NCBI GenBank assembly: GCA_045805185.1 | Contig: JBJMLS010000193.1 | Location: forward strand, 1 to 16,829 | Length of the DNA stretch: 16,829 bases | DNA from: JAHEYF01 sp045805185 | GTDB lineage: Bacteria; Bacteroidota; Bacteroidia; B-17B0; Aurantibacillaceae | Direction of reading: 5' to 3' | Shown here: in pieces, positions 1 through 6,481 of the stretch | How positions within the stretch are numbered: position 1 is the first letter of the stretch | Layout: each line of letters starts with the position of its first letter | Notes under the pieces: generated by a model | Told to the model about the DNA's origin: nothing | Database searches by the model: none | The model's input: the letters and a program-made list of their open reading frames with translations, nothing else | Translations under genes and position numbers: made by a program

Positions 1-69
1 AGTATTCTCTTGAAAAAAATACTGCATCAGGTCCTCCCAACAGAAAAAAGTGTAACGCTTCCCGGATAA
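1..69 (+). CDS. Possible C-terminal end of a gene entering from the left edge
   Basis: Frame 1 of the plus strand is open from base 1 to a TAA at 67-69 and reads SILLKKILHQVLPTEKSVTL followed by PG. It would be convergent with the GH5 gene that ends at 113, leaving 43 nt between them. The stretch is only 22 codons, has no recognisable motif, and could be open by chance. A minus-strand frame starting at the ATG at 27-25 (MQYFFQENT, preceded by GGGAGG) also runs off the edge and is an alternative. Low certainty for either. Confidence 0.25.
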   Translation, partial: SILLKKILHQVLPTEKSVTLPG

Positions 70-112
70 ACGGCAGACCTTGTGTTTTAGGCAGAGTACA
101 GAAGAAAGCTTC

Positions 113-1315
113 TTATTGTATTTTCAGGATAGTCTTTAACTCCGCGTTCTCCACCGTTTTTTCCAGAAGGAGTGCCCTAATAAAATCTTCCATTCCCTGC
201 CTGGCTGTTTCCGGATCCGGTTTTTTTCCATTACCATTTAACCATTTAATTACCTCAGTACTTTCTGCGTTAAGAGCAATACGATTCAAGGCCGGGCGAT
301 TTGGATCTTTTTCTACACGCTTCCAGGTCCAAAAAGCCGAGCCGCAAAAATCAAAGGCGCTATCATTCAACAGTTGTAAATTACGGTTGATCTTTTGAGG
401 TTTGTCTTCGCCCCACTCGCCGCACCACATTGGAACGTTGAGGTTTTTCGCGAAAGAGCTATATTGATTGAGCTTCTTTACCGGATCGGCGACAAACCAG
501 GTGTAAAAATGAAAACTGAAAACCTGGTTCGGATCTAATGTACCTGTAAAGAAATCGAATCTTGTAGCAAAGGCTTTGCCTTCGATGATCAGCAGGTGAT
601 CTTTATCTACACTGCGGATAGTTTCGATCAGGTCTTTGTACATCAGGAGCAGGTTTTCATCCTTACCCGGGATCGGCTCATTCAGCAGATCGTAAGCTCC
701 CACCCATTCTTCATTTTTGTAACGTTCCGCCAGCGCTTTCCATACCTGAAGAGTCCGCGCTCTGTTCTGCGGATCTTTCCAAAGGTTTTTCTTGTCCGGA
801 TCACTGATGAAATAAGGAGATTGTCCGCCAGGAGCCGCGTGCAGATCAATGATGACATATACTTTATAATGTTTAGCCCAGGCTATTACCGAATCAATAT
901 ACCTGAATCCTTCAGGCCTTATAAGTCCCGGGTCCTCATCTCTTTCAAAAAGGCTATGGTTCACCGGCAACCGCACTGCGTTCATGCCAAGCCGGGCAAT
1001 GGCTCTGATATCTTCTGCAGTTATAAATGAATTGTAATAAGCAGAAATATACTTGTCGGCCTGATCCTTTCCAAACATTTCCGTCATCCGGGCTTTGATA
1101 CTGCTCTCGCTTTTAAATTTTCCTCCCCAGATCCAACCTTCCCACAACAGCCAGCCTCCAAGGTTAACACCGTTCAGCTTAACTGCCGCATTGTTGCCGT
1201 CGACTAATTTCCCCTTACTTAAGTGTACAAAGCCGGTCTGCGCATGGAGCTTTGTAAATAAAGCAACATACAAAACAAGAAGAGAAACCCGGCCGCTATG
1301 TGGAATACCTTTCAA
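113..1315 (-). CDS. Secreted glycoside hydrolase family 5 (endo/exo-beta-glucanase-like)
   Basis: This is a predicted secreted glycosidase that cleaves beta-glucans or related plant or fungal polysaccharides by the retaining mechanism of GH5 (cellulase superfamily, TIM barrel). Residues 1-26 form a signal peptide ending LHAQ. NLGGWL (51-56) and RLPVNH (115-120) are typical N-terminal barrel motifs. DLHAAPGG (157-164) is the form seen in exo-1,3-beta-glucanase-like GH5 members. The acid/base is Glu213 in LLNEP, HFYTW lies at 269-273, and the nucleophile is Glu300 in CGEWGE. Length (400 aa) is normal for a single-domain enzyme; a charged tail of about 35 residues follows the barrel. The start is TTG, one base after the TAG of the upstream peptidase gene; no in-frame ATG gives a better signal peptide. 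It is the last gene of a PH protein - DPP IV - GH5 unit. Exact substrate cannot be told from sequence alone. Confidence 0.92.
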   Translation of the reverse strand: MKGIPHSGRVSLLVLYVALFTKLHAQTGFVHLSKGKLVDGNNAAVKLNGVNLGGWLLWEGWIWGGKFKSESSIKARMTEMFGKDQADKYISAYYNSFITAEDIRAIARLGMNAVRLPVNHSLFERDEDPGLIRPEGFRYIDSVIAWAKHYKVYVIIDLHAAPGGQSPYFISDPDKKNLWKDPQNRARTLQVWKALAERYKNEEWVGAYDLLNEPIPGKDENLLLMYKDLIETIRSVDKDHLLIIEGKAFATRFDFFTGTLDPNQVFSFHFYTWFVADPVKKLNQYSSFAKNLNVPMWCGEWGEDKPQKINRNLQLLNDSAFDFCGSAFWTWKRVEKDPNRPALNRIALNAESTEVIKWLNGNGKKPDPETARQGMEDFIRALLLEKTVENAELKTILKIQ

Positions 1316-1316
1316 T

Positions 1317-3482
1317 CTATTTGCCGATATGCAGCATGATATAATCTGTTACCTTCTCGTACAGATGCGCCCTGTCCTTGCCCGTTACGTTGTGCTCATG
1401 ACCGGGATAAACGAAATAGTCCACTTGTTTTTTATTTTCAACACAGGCTTTTAAGAACATCAGGCTGTGCTGCCATACCACAACCGGATCAGAGGTTCCA
1501 TGAATCAGCATCAACCTGCCTTTTAAATTATTCACATAGTTCAGCGTGTTGTTCTTTTTATAACCTTCCGGATTGGCTTGAGGAGTGTCCATGTAACGTT
1601 CGGTGTACATCACTTCGTAATATTTCCAGTCGATCACCGGTCCGCCTGCAATAGCAACTTTAAACAGATCCGGGTAGTGGAGCATGATCGAGGTGGTCAT
1701 GAAGCCGCCAAAGCTCCAACCGAATAAAGCCATACGCGTGGTATCCACCCAGGGTTTCTTTCTCAGGAAATTTATTCCTGCGAGCTGGTCCTCCATTTCC
1801 ACTTTTCCCAGTTCCCGGAAGGTAGCCTGCTCAAACGCTTTCCCCCGGTTCTCACTTCCGCGGTTGTCTAATGTAAATACAACAAAGCCCTGTTCCGCCA
1901 TATATTGGAACCACAGATCTCCTCCCCCGTTCCAGGTGTTGTTCACCATTTGCGCATTCGGACCTCCGTATTGATACACCACTACAGGATACTTTTTAGT
2001 GGAATCAAAGTTCACCGGTAAAAACATTCTTGTGTACAATTGCACTCCATCTTTGTTCGAAATGGTAAAAAGGCTCAGCTTTCCCAATGAATAATCTTTC
2101 AAAGGATTATCCGCGAATTTTAAGGTATAGGTTTTCTTAGCGGCGCTACAATCGTAAATACTCTGCTCGCGCGGAACACTAGTGCTTTGAAAATTATCAA
2201 GGGCATACGTCCCGTCAGGTGATACAAGCGCCGTATGTGTGCCGCTGCCGGAAGTGATCTGCTGGATCTTCCCGGATTTTAAATTCACTTTGCAAAGCTG
2301 CCGGGTAATTGGGCTTTCTATCGTTGCCGTAAAAAATAAATTCCCACCCTTCTCATCAAAACCGTTCACCGAAGTTACTACCCAATTCCCTTTAGTGAGC
2401 TGCCTGTTCATTTTTCCATTCACATCGTATAAATAAATATGGTTATAGCCATCGCGTTCACTTTGCCAGATGAACTGATCGTTTTTTCCTTTTACAAATT
2501 CCATTGGGTGCAGCGGCTGAACATATTTTTCATCTTTTTCTTCGAAGAGTGTTTTTTCATAACCTCCTGTTTCCGCATCATAACTATTGAGTCTTAAATA
2601 ATTCTGATCCCGGTTGAGTACGGCAATGTAGATGTGTTTTTCATCCGGGCTCCAGGCGATATTGGTGAGGTATTGTTCTGCAGGCTCACCCGTCTTTAAA
2701 TAAATTGTTTTTTGCGTTGTGGTATTGTAAACGCCTACCGTAACAAAGTGAGAAGTATCTCCCGCCATCGGATACTTGATCATTTGCACATCAGCGGGCC
2801 TCGCAGTGATATCCATTAGCGGGTATTCCGTAACCTTACTTTGATCCATGCGGTAAAATGCCAGCGCTTTTCCCGAAGGCGACCAGAAGGTACCTTTGTT
2901 GATCCCGAACTCTTCCCGGTGCACGGATTTCCCATAAACGAGGTCAAGACTACCATCGTTAGTCAACCGGATAACTTCTTTGCCATTGAAAAGATACAGA
3001 TCATAAGCGACCGTAAAAGCTATATTCCCATTCGAAGCCTTGTCCGGGTTCTCCGCATCTTTTGGAAGTTCCGGCAGAGCATTTACTTTTATAATTGTTT
3101 TACTTTTGCCGTCAATGAACACTTCTTTACCACTGTTCTCTATTCTTAGCGCCGGATAGGCAGTAAACTTCAGCTCAGGAAATCGTTTTACTTCCATTAA
3201 ACTTGCCCCTTTCAGGATTCCGTTCAACTCATCAAGACTTAACAGAGCTTCCGCGGGCTTAGCTTCTTTTGCATTTCCGGTAAAGAGTGTTTCTTTCCCC
3301 TCCTTGTTCCCGATGTAAAAATACGTGGAAGTAAAGCCAGTCCAATTCAGCTGTTCTAATTTCGCGGGCGCGAGGCTGGTCCGTTGTTTCAGCACGGCAT
3401 CCGCAACTGTTAATTGTTTTTGTGCACGTACAGTTACAATGGAAAATAATAAAGCGAAGCTTAAACTAATTGTCTTATTCAT
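1317..3482 (-). CDS. Secreted dipeptidyl-peptidase IV-like S9 prolyl peptidase
   Basis: This is a serine peptidase of family S9B, expected to remove Xaa-Pro or Xaa-Ala dipeptides from peptide N termini in the periplasm or outside the cell. Residues 1-20 form a signal peptide (ending VRA/Q). The DPP IV N-terminal beta-propeller spans roughly 60-460 and the alpha/beta-hydrolase domain 480-721. The catalytic triad is visible: Ser590 in GWSFGG, Asp665 in HGTSDPV and His697 in GHEHNV. The Glu pair Glu190-Glu191 (HREEFG) matches the double Glu that binds the substrate amino terminus in DPP IV, which favours dipeptidyl peptidase over oligopeptidase activity. Tyr504 lies in the oxyanion segment YQYGGP. 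Length, 721 aa, is normal for the family. The ATG start lies 3 nt after the stop of the PH-domain gene and the stop is 1 nt from the GH5 start, so the three are very likely co-transcribed. The peptidase class is certain; the DPP IV subtype is likely. Confidence 0.95.
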   Translation of the reverse strand: MNKTISLSFALLFSIVTVRAQKQLTVADAVLKQRTSLAPAKLEQLNWTGFTSTYFYIGNKEGKETLFTGNAKEAKPAEALLSLDELNGILKGASLMEVKRFPELKFTAYPALRIENSGKEVFIDGKSKTIIKVNALPELPKDAENPDKASNGNIAFTVAYDLYLFNGKEVIRLTNDGSLDLVYGKSVHREEFGINKGTFWSPSGKALAFYRMDQSKVTEYPLMDITARPADVQMIKYPMAGDTSHFVTVGVYNTTTQKTIYLKTGEPAEQYLTNIAWSPDEKHIYIAVLNRDQNYLRLNSYDAETGGYEKTLFEEKDEKYVQPLHPMEFVKGKNDQFIWQSERDGYNHIYLYDVNGKMNRQLTKGNWVVTSVNGFDEKGGNLFFTATIESPITRQLCKVNLKSGKIQQITSGSGTHTALVSPDGTYALDNFQSTSVPREQSIYDCSAAKKTYTLKFADNPLKDYSLGKLSLFTISNKDGVQLYTRMFLPVNFDSTKKYPVVVYQYGGPNAQMVNNTWNGGGDLWFQYMAEQGFVVFTLDNRGSENRGKAFEQATFRELGKVEMEDQLAGINFLRKKPWVDTTRMALFGWSFGGFMTTSIMLHYPDLFKVAIAGGPVIDWKYYEVMYTERYMDTPQANPEGYKKNNTLNYVNNLKGRLMLIHGTSDPVVVWQHSLMFLKACVENKKQVDYFVYPGHEHNVTGKDRAHLYEKVTDYIMLHIGK

Positions 3483-3485
3483 ATT

Positions 3486-4013
3486 CTATTGGATGTTCTT
3501 TTGTTTGAGAAGTTCTTCGATCCGGTGAAGGGAATTTTTTATCTCACCTAATAATTCCGTATCCGAAGCATTAGATGCGCCATGAGATTCTTTTAGCAGC
3601 GACCGTAATTCCAACACCTTTGCCCGAAAGGCCGGGGCATCTTTAATGCCCAGCAAGCTCATCTGGTGAGCATTGTGCGCAGAGCTTCCCGCTGTTTCTA
3701 CCTTCAGGATGCAGAGGTGTAATTTTCGCAGGAGCGGACCTTCAATGAATGACAGATCCTGTATATTCTCCAGGGGAATTGTTTTTTCTATCTGCAGAAT
3801 GATCCCTTTTTTAAAGCGAAGGTCTTTTTTGCTGAGCACACATTCGAGCTTGTGAAAATAGTGCCGGCTATACCATTGTCCCAATCCGCACAGCCATATA
3901 AGAGCCAGTGGAATTAAAAAAATAGTGGAGCACAGGACACAAAAAACATACAGAAGAATGTAAATTCTTACTGCGGGATTAAACTCAGCTTTTAGAACAA
4001 CATCTTCCTGCAT
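3486..4013 (-). CDS. Membrane-anchored bacterial PH-domain (DUF304/bPH2) protein
   Basis: This 175-aa protein has a hydrophobic hairpin (about residues 17-45, two membrane passes) followed by a DUF304 (bPH2, YdbS-like) domain at roughly 50-140. The stretch IPLENIQDLSFIEGPLLRKL (79-98) and the following KVETAG are the characteristic bPH2 strand pattern (usually IPL..IQ.v...GpL.r..gL..v.VETAG). The last 30 residues look like an amphipathic helix or short coiled coil. The domain faces the cytoplasm in related proteins; no enzymatic role is established for the family. It is the first gene of a unit with the DPP IV-like peptidase and the GH5 enzyme, 3 nt before the former, with its own promoter upstream. 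Nothing in the sequence explains why it sits with secreted hydrolases. Confidence 0.85.
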   Translation of the reverse strand: MQEDVVLKAEFNPAVRIYILLYVFCVLCSTIFLIPLALIWLCGLGQWYSRHYFHKLECVLSKKDLRFKKGIILQIEKTIPLENIQDLSFIEGPLLRKLHLCILKVETAGSSAHNAHQMSLLGIKDAPAFRAKVLELRSLLKESHGASNASDTELLGEIKNSLHRIEELLKQKNIQ

Positions 4014-4061
4014 GCGGTGGAGTTAAAAAAGCGGAAAGGTGTAAATATACCCGCTTCCAGG

Positions 4062-4092
4062 CAAAGATAAACTTTATACTTAATTGTAGAAA
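4062..4092 (-). promoter_or_regulatory. Bacteroidota-type promoter for the PH protein - DPP IV - GH5 unit
   Basis: On the minus strand the -7 box is TATCTTTG (4069-4062), a full match to TAnnTTTG. Exactly 19 nt upstream lies TTTC (4092-4089), one mismatch from the TTTG -33 box. Transcription would start near 4055 and leave a leader of about 40 nt before the ATG at 4013. It is the only good candidate between this gene and the divergent plus-strand gene. Confidence 0.55.
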
Positions 4093-4190
4093 CCCGTTGC
4101 ACCCATCTATTTTTAGATAATGCAGGGGCAGTCTCAGCTTCTTATCTGAGTTACCTGATCTTTATCATAGCACCGGGATCGTTGTGAAGC

Positions 4191-4198
4191 TAATTTTG
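4191..4198 (+). promoter_or_regulatory. Possible -7 promoter box for the secreted PHGG protein
   Basis: TAATTTTG matches the TAnnTTTG -7 consensus fully, but no TTTG-like -33 box lies 19 nt upstream (the bases there read TAGC). If real, transcription would begin near 4205. That would exclude the upstream GTG at 4184 as start codon and leave a very short leader before the ATG at 4214. The box could be chance in an AT-rich stretch. Confidence 0.3.
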
Positions 4199-4213
4199 TA
4201 TAAAACAAAAGCA

Positions 4214-4612
4214 ATGAGAAGAGCAAGTTACCTGTGCATCGTTTTATTCCTGGCACTCAGCGTGAATATGCAGGCCCAACAAGTGAAACCTGGTCCACAT
4301 GGAGGCAAGGTAAAAGAGGCCGGAACGGGATATAAAATAGAGATGCTTTATTCCCGGGGAAATTTTTATACTTTTTTACTGGATGCCAACAGCAAACCGA
4401 TGGGCAACAAAGGGATCAGCTGCGAGCTGAATATATGCTTCAATACCTGTGAAAACGAAAATCATGTATTGAAAATTTTTTCTACCGATGGCTTTTCAGC
4501 GGAAGATATGCTGGTAAAGGATTTCTATTCCTGCATGATCATTTTTACCTTGAATGAAGAAAAGATCCGGGCAGAGTTTTATAACGAAGAGGAAAGCGCC
4601 CGGAATGAATAA
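4214..4612 (+). CDS. Small secreted PHGG-motif protein, possibly metal-binding
   Basis: This 132-aa exported protein is the only clear plus-strand gene in the window. The N terminus MRRASYLCIVLFLALSV followed by NMQAQ is a clean signal peptide. An in-frame GTG at 4184 would add ten residues (MKLILYKTKA) that spoil it, so I chose the ATG. The mature part begins with PHGGKVKEAG (residues 28-37) and continues with YKIEMLY, TFLLD and KPMGNKG. That order resembles the short periplasmic domains near heavy-metal efflux and copper genes in Bacteroidota, where PHGG precedes a beta-rich fold. Four cysteines (70, 75, 79, 107) remain in the mature protein, which I do not regard as usual for that type, and they could bind metal or form disulfides. 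The gene is convergent with the Csp-type copper protein 100 nt away. The function is inferred from motif and context only. Confidence 0.75.
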   Translation: MRRASYLCIVLFLALSVNMQAQQVKPGPHGGKVKEAGTGYKIEMLYSRGNFYTFLLDANSKPMGNKGISCELNICFNTCENENHVLKIFSTDGFSAEDMLVKDFYSCMIIFTLNEEKIRAEFYNEEESARNE

Positions 4613-4712
4613 ACCTAAAGTAACAACGCTGCTCATGAGCCGTGACTTCATGAACTTATTAATTAACGAAACGTCTTTAAACTGATCCTGCAGGTGCTTT
4701 TCCTGTTAATTT
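4613..4712. other. Convergent intergenic region with a perfect palindrome
   Basis: This 100-nt gap separates the 3' ends of the PHGG gene and the Csp gene. It contains the perfect 10-nt palindrome GCTCATGAGC (4631-4640) and shorter ones (TTCATGAA, TTAATTAA, CCTGCAGG). None is followed by a U-rich tail in a form I would call a terminator. I saw no small ORF worth naming. Confidence 0.4.
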
Positions 4713-5045
4713 TTATTCCACGCTACTTCCAGCCGCCAGGACAGCACAAACTTCTGCACATTTCCTGCAGGCTTCAGCGCACTCTCTACAGCTGTCGTGA
4801 TGCGCGGCATGCTTGGCGCACTCTTCCTCACAGGCCTTACAGATATGAACGCAAAGCGCGCAAAGATCACGCTTATAACCAGAATCCCTGGCCTCCCACC
4901 TGGCGCATAGCGCGCAAATATCCGCACAATCGCGGCACAGGATGACACAGCTCTTGTTTCCATCATTGATGCAATCGGTTATGCAGTTTTCACAGCTGAT
5001 AACGCAGGCAATACAGGCGTCAATACAATCTCTCGAAGCTTTCAT
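4713..5045 (-). CDS. Cysteine-rich four-helix-bundle copper-storage protein (Csp, DUF326)
   Basis: This 110-aa protein has 21 cysteines arranged as repeated CxxC and CxxxC steps (residues 7-47, 62-76 and 86-100). In the Csp family such cysteines line the core of an antiparallel four-helix bundle and bind many Cu(I) ions through thiolates. Conserved-looking motifs include DCIDACIAC (6-14), CENC, CRDCADICALC (37-47) and CRECAEACRKCAEVC (86-100). There is no signal peptide, so it matches the cytosolic Csp3-type rather than exported Csp1. It would store or buffer Cu(I) in the cytoplasm. Known Csp3 proteins have about 18 core cysteines, so 21 is on the high side. The ATG at 5045 lies 25 nt downstream of the stop of a four-TM gene, suggesting co-transcription. 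The neighbourhood (copper oxidase operon, PHGG protein) fits copper handling. Family assignment is strong. Confidence 0.93.
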   Translation of the reverse strand: MKASRDCIDACIACVISCENCITDCINDGNKSCVILCRDCADICALCARWEARDSGYKRDLCALCVHICKACEEECAKHAAHHDSCRECAEACRKCAEVCAVLAAGSSVE

Positions 5046-5070
5046 AATGCGGTATTTATTGAATTGATTC

Positions 5071-5520
5071 TTATTTTTTGGAAAAGGTATACAGGTTAAT
5101 AACGAGGGCCATTATTCCTGCCAGAAAAAGAATAACATCAGCCAGAAGAAGAAAAGCATATATGCTTAGCAGCGTTATAAGGGATACATGAAGCCGCTCC
5201 AGGAAAGTATGGAAGCCGGCAAAATCCAGGCTATTCAGGATAGCCGCCAAAACTATGAACAGGCCTACGCAAACGCAATGCGAGATCAACAACCACTTTC
5301 TTGTCCTTAGCTTTAAACGTTCTACGCCAAGGTAAACACCGGCAAGAATAAAAAGATAAATGGAAAACGCAAACCAAAGAAAAGACCAGGAGGTACGAAT
5401 GGGCAGATCGAGAACCCTTACATCGAAAACTGAATCTGGCTTCAGTAACTTAATAATTATACTGATCAACGCGAGAACTATCCCTCCGGTAATAAATAGT
5501 TTATAGGCTTTTTGTATCAT
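5071..5520 (-). CDS. Four-TM membrane protein of unknown function
   Basis: I do not recognise a family for this 149-aa protein. Hydrophobic segments at about 8-24, 44-65, 75-96 and 112-143 give four membrane helices with short loops. The first loop (about 25-43) carries KPDSVFDVRVLDLPIRTSW, and a basic stretch KLRTRK (70-75) should sit in the cytoplasm. Histidines 81, 104 and 111 and cysteines 82 and 84 are near or in membrane segments and could serve as metal or heme ligands, but no motif proves it. The start is an ATG at 5520; there is no cleavable signal peptide. It precedes the Csp gene by 25 nt, so a role in copper or redox handling is a contextual guess only. Confidence 0.75.
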   Translation of the reverse strand: MIQKAYKLFITGGIVLALISIIIKLLKPDSVFDVRVLDLPIRTSWSFLWFAFSIYLFILAGVYLGVERLKLRTRKWLLISHCVCVGLFIVLAAILNSLDFAGFHTFLERLHVSLITLLSIYAFLLLADVILFLAGIMALVINLYTFSKK

Positions 5521-5674
5521 TGTCTCTTATTTAAATTATAAAGCAAATTTCGGGAAATGGCCCGCCGGGATCAATGAGAAAAGTCATGCCACGCCTCAAC
5601 TACCGCAGTTTTGCAAACGTTATTTTAATTCCTTGCAGAATATTTATCTTTTCGGAAAGAAGTTCTTAATTGCG
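5521..5674. other. Intergenic region upstream of the four-TM/Csp pair
   Basis: The 154-nt gap between the triple-BON gene and the four-TM gene must hold a promoter for the latter if it is not read through. On the minus strand I find AACGTTTG (5621-5614), one mismatch from TAnnTTTG, but no -33 box at 19 nt. An AT-rich TTTATAATTT stretch lies near the start codon. There is a weak CGGG/CCCG inverted repeat around 5551-5564. Nothing is convincing. Confidence 0.3.
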
Positions 5675-6334
5675 TCAATATTCACTGTCAAGTTCAAGCT
5701 TATTTTCTACAGCGCTTACGCCAGGAGTGTTCCATGCTGAGCGTTCGGCCTCTTCAAACTCTGTCCAGGAATTAACCGTGCCATTAAGAATTATCCTGGT
5801 TCCTGAAACCTCTACGGTAATTTTGTCTGCATCAAGACTTGCATTACGCAGGAAGGCCGACTGGATCTTGTTTTTAATATCGGAAGTGGCCGGCCTTGCT
5901 GAAAGTTTGATATTATTGGTTATTCCTTTTACGCCCGCAATATTCCCAACGGCCTTCGCTGCAGATTTACGCTGGAAGTCCCATTCCGAAGCTCCTTCAA
6001 GCGTAACCCAGCCATCTTCCACAAGTATGCTGATCTTGTCGACCTGCGCAGCGCTGTGCCATTCAATCGCATGAAGCACAACCCGCGCAATTTCACTGTC
6101 GTCTTTCAGGTTCCCATCCGCAATTTTCACCCTGATGTCTTCCGCAATTCCTCTTACACCGCTCACATTTCTAACCGCTTTTTCAACTCTTACCTTTTTT
6201 GAGTAAGAATCAACCGTTCCGGAAAGGGTTACAATGCCTTGTTTAACCGCGATACCAATCTCATTGGCATTGATCGTTGGAGTGTTCCTCAGTTCTTCCA
6301 ATACGTTCTTTTGAGTTTCGAGATCTTTTCTCAT
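5675..6334 (-). CDS. Cytosolic protein with three BON domains
   Basis: This 219-aa protein consists almost wholly of three BON repeats, at about residues 12-71, 79-145 and 151-216. Each has the BON pattern of a helix, then V..G.V.L.G.V, then a second helix and a GV..V.N.I type strand. Examples are GIVTLSGTV (33-41) with VRNVSGVRGI, WVTLEGASE (109-117) with VGNIAGVKGI, and IILNGTVNSW (181-190) with NTPGVSAVENKL. BON domains bind phospholipid or act as stress-related modules (OsmY, Kbp). Unlike OsmY there is no signal peptide, so this version stays in the cytoplasm, as is common for triple-BON proteins of Bacteroidota. It is transcribed alone from a strong-looking promoter immediately upstream. 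The role is probably envelope or general stress; exact function is unknown. Confidence 0.9.
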   Translation of the reverse strand: MRKDLETQKNVLEELRNTPTINANEIGIAVKQGIVTLSGTVDSYSKKVRVEKAVRNVSGVRGIAEDIRVKIADGNLKDDSEIARVVLHAIEWHSAAQVDKISILVEDGWVTLEGASEWDFQRKSAAKAVGNIAGVKGITNNIKLSARPATSDIKNKIQSAFLRNASLDADKITVEVSGTRIILNGTVNSWTEFEEAERSAWNTPGVSAVENKLELDSEY

Positions 6335-6375
6335 GTTTATTGTTTTAATAATTAAAAGTCTTCTATTAATTGTAC

Positions 6376-6406
6376 CAAAGCTAGGATATGGAGGAGAGTA
6401 CTCAAA
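6376..6406 (-). promoter_or_regulatory. Consensus Bacteroidota promoter for the triple-BON gene
   Basis: On the minus strand TTTG (6406-6403) is followed after exactly 19 nt by TAGCTTTG (6383-6376), a perfect match to the TTTG-N19-TAnnTTTG promoter of the Bacteroidota housekeeping sigma factor. Transcription would begin around 6369, leaving a leader of about 35 nt to the ATG at 6334. The -33 box lies only 4 nt beyond the stem of the terminator that ends the upstream operon. Confidence 0.8.
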
Positions 6407-6410
6407 TGAA

Positions 6411-6436
6411 AAAAGTCACTGGCCTGAGTGACTTTT
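6411..6436 (-). terminator. Intrinsic terminator ending the cbb3/stress operon
   Basis: A perfect 10-bp stem (AAAAGTCACT at 6411-6420 pairing with AGTGACTTTT at 6427-6436) encloses the 6-nt loop GGCCTG. Read on the minus strand, the stem is followed without break by two more T residues, giving a run of six T. It lies 45 nt after the stop codon of the MBL/rhodanese gene, the last gene of the long run. Confidence 0.85.
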
Positions 6437-6481
6437 ATCAGAGATCAGGCTGAACAGGACTGCTTTTAAGAAGGCGATCCA

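Noticed and set aside
102..114. AAGAA-AGC-TTCTT inverted repeat at the end of the GH5 gene
   Set aside because: The stem is 5 bp, weak, overlaps the stop codon and lacks a T run on the minus strand.
4105..4118. ATCTA-TTTT-TAGAT hairpin in the divergent promoter region
   Set aside because: Only 5 bp of AT-rich stem; too weak to call a terminator or operator.
4631..4640. Perfect palindrome GCTCATGAGC as a possible regulator site or terminator
   Set aside because: It has no loop, no U-rich tail and lies between two gene ends; a 10-nt palindrome can occur by chance.
4694..4966. Overlapping frames on both strands across the Csp gene
   Set aside because: They are by-products of the repetitive cysteine codons; only the Csp frame shows a family pattern.
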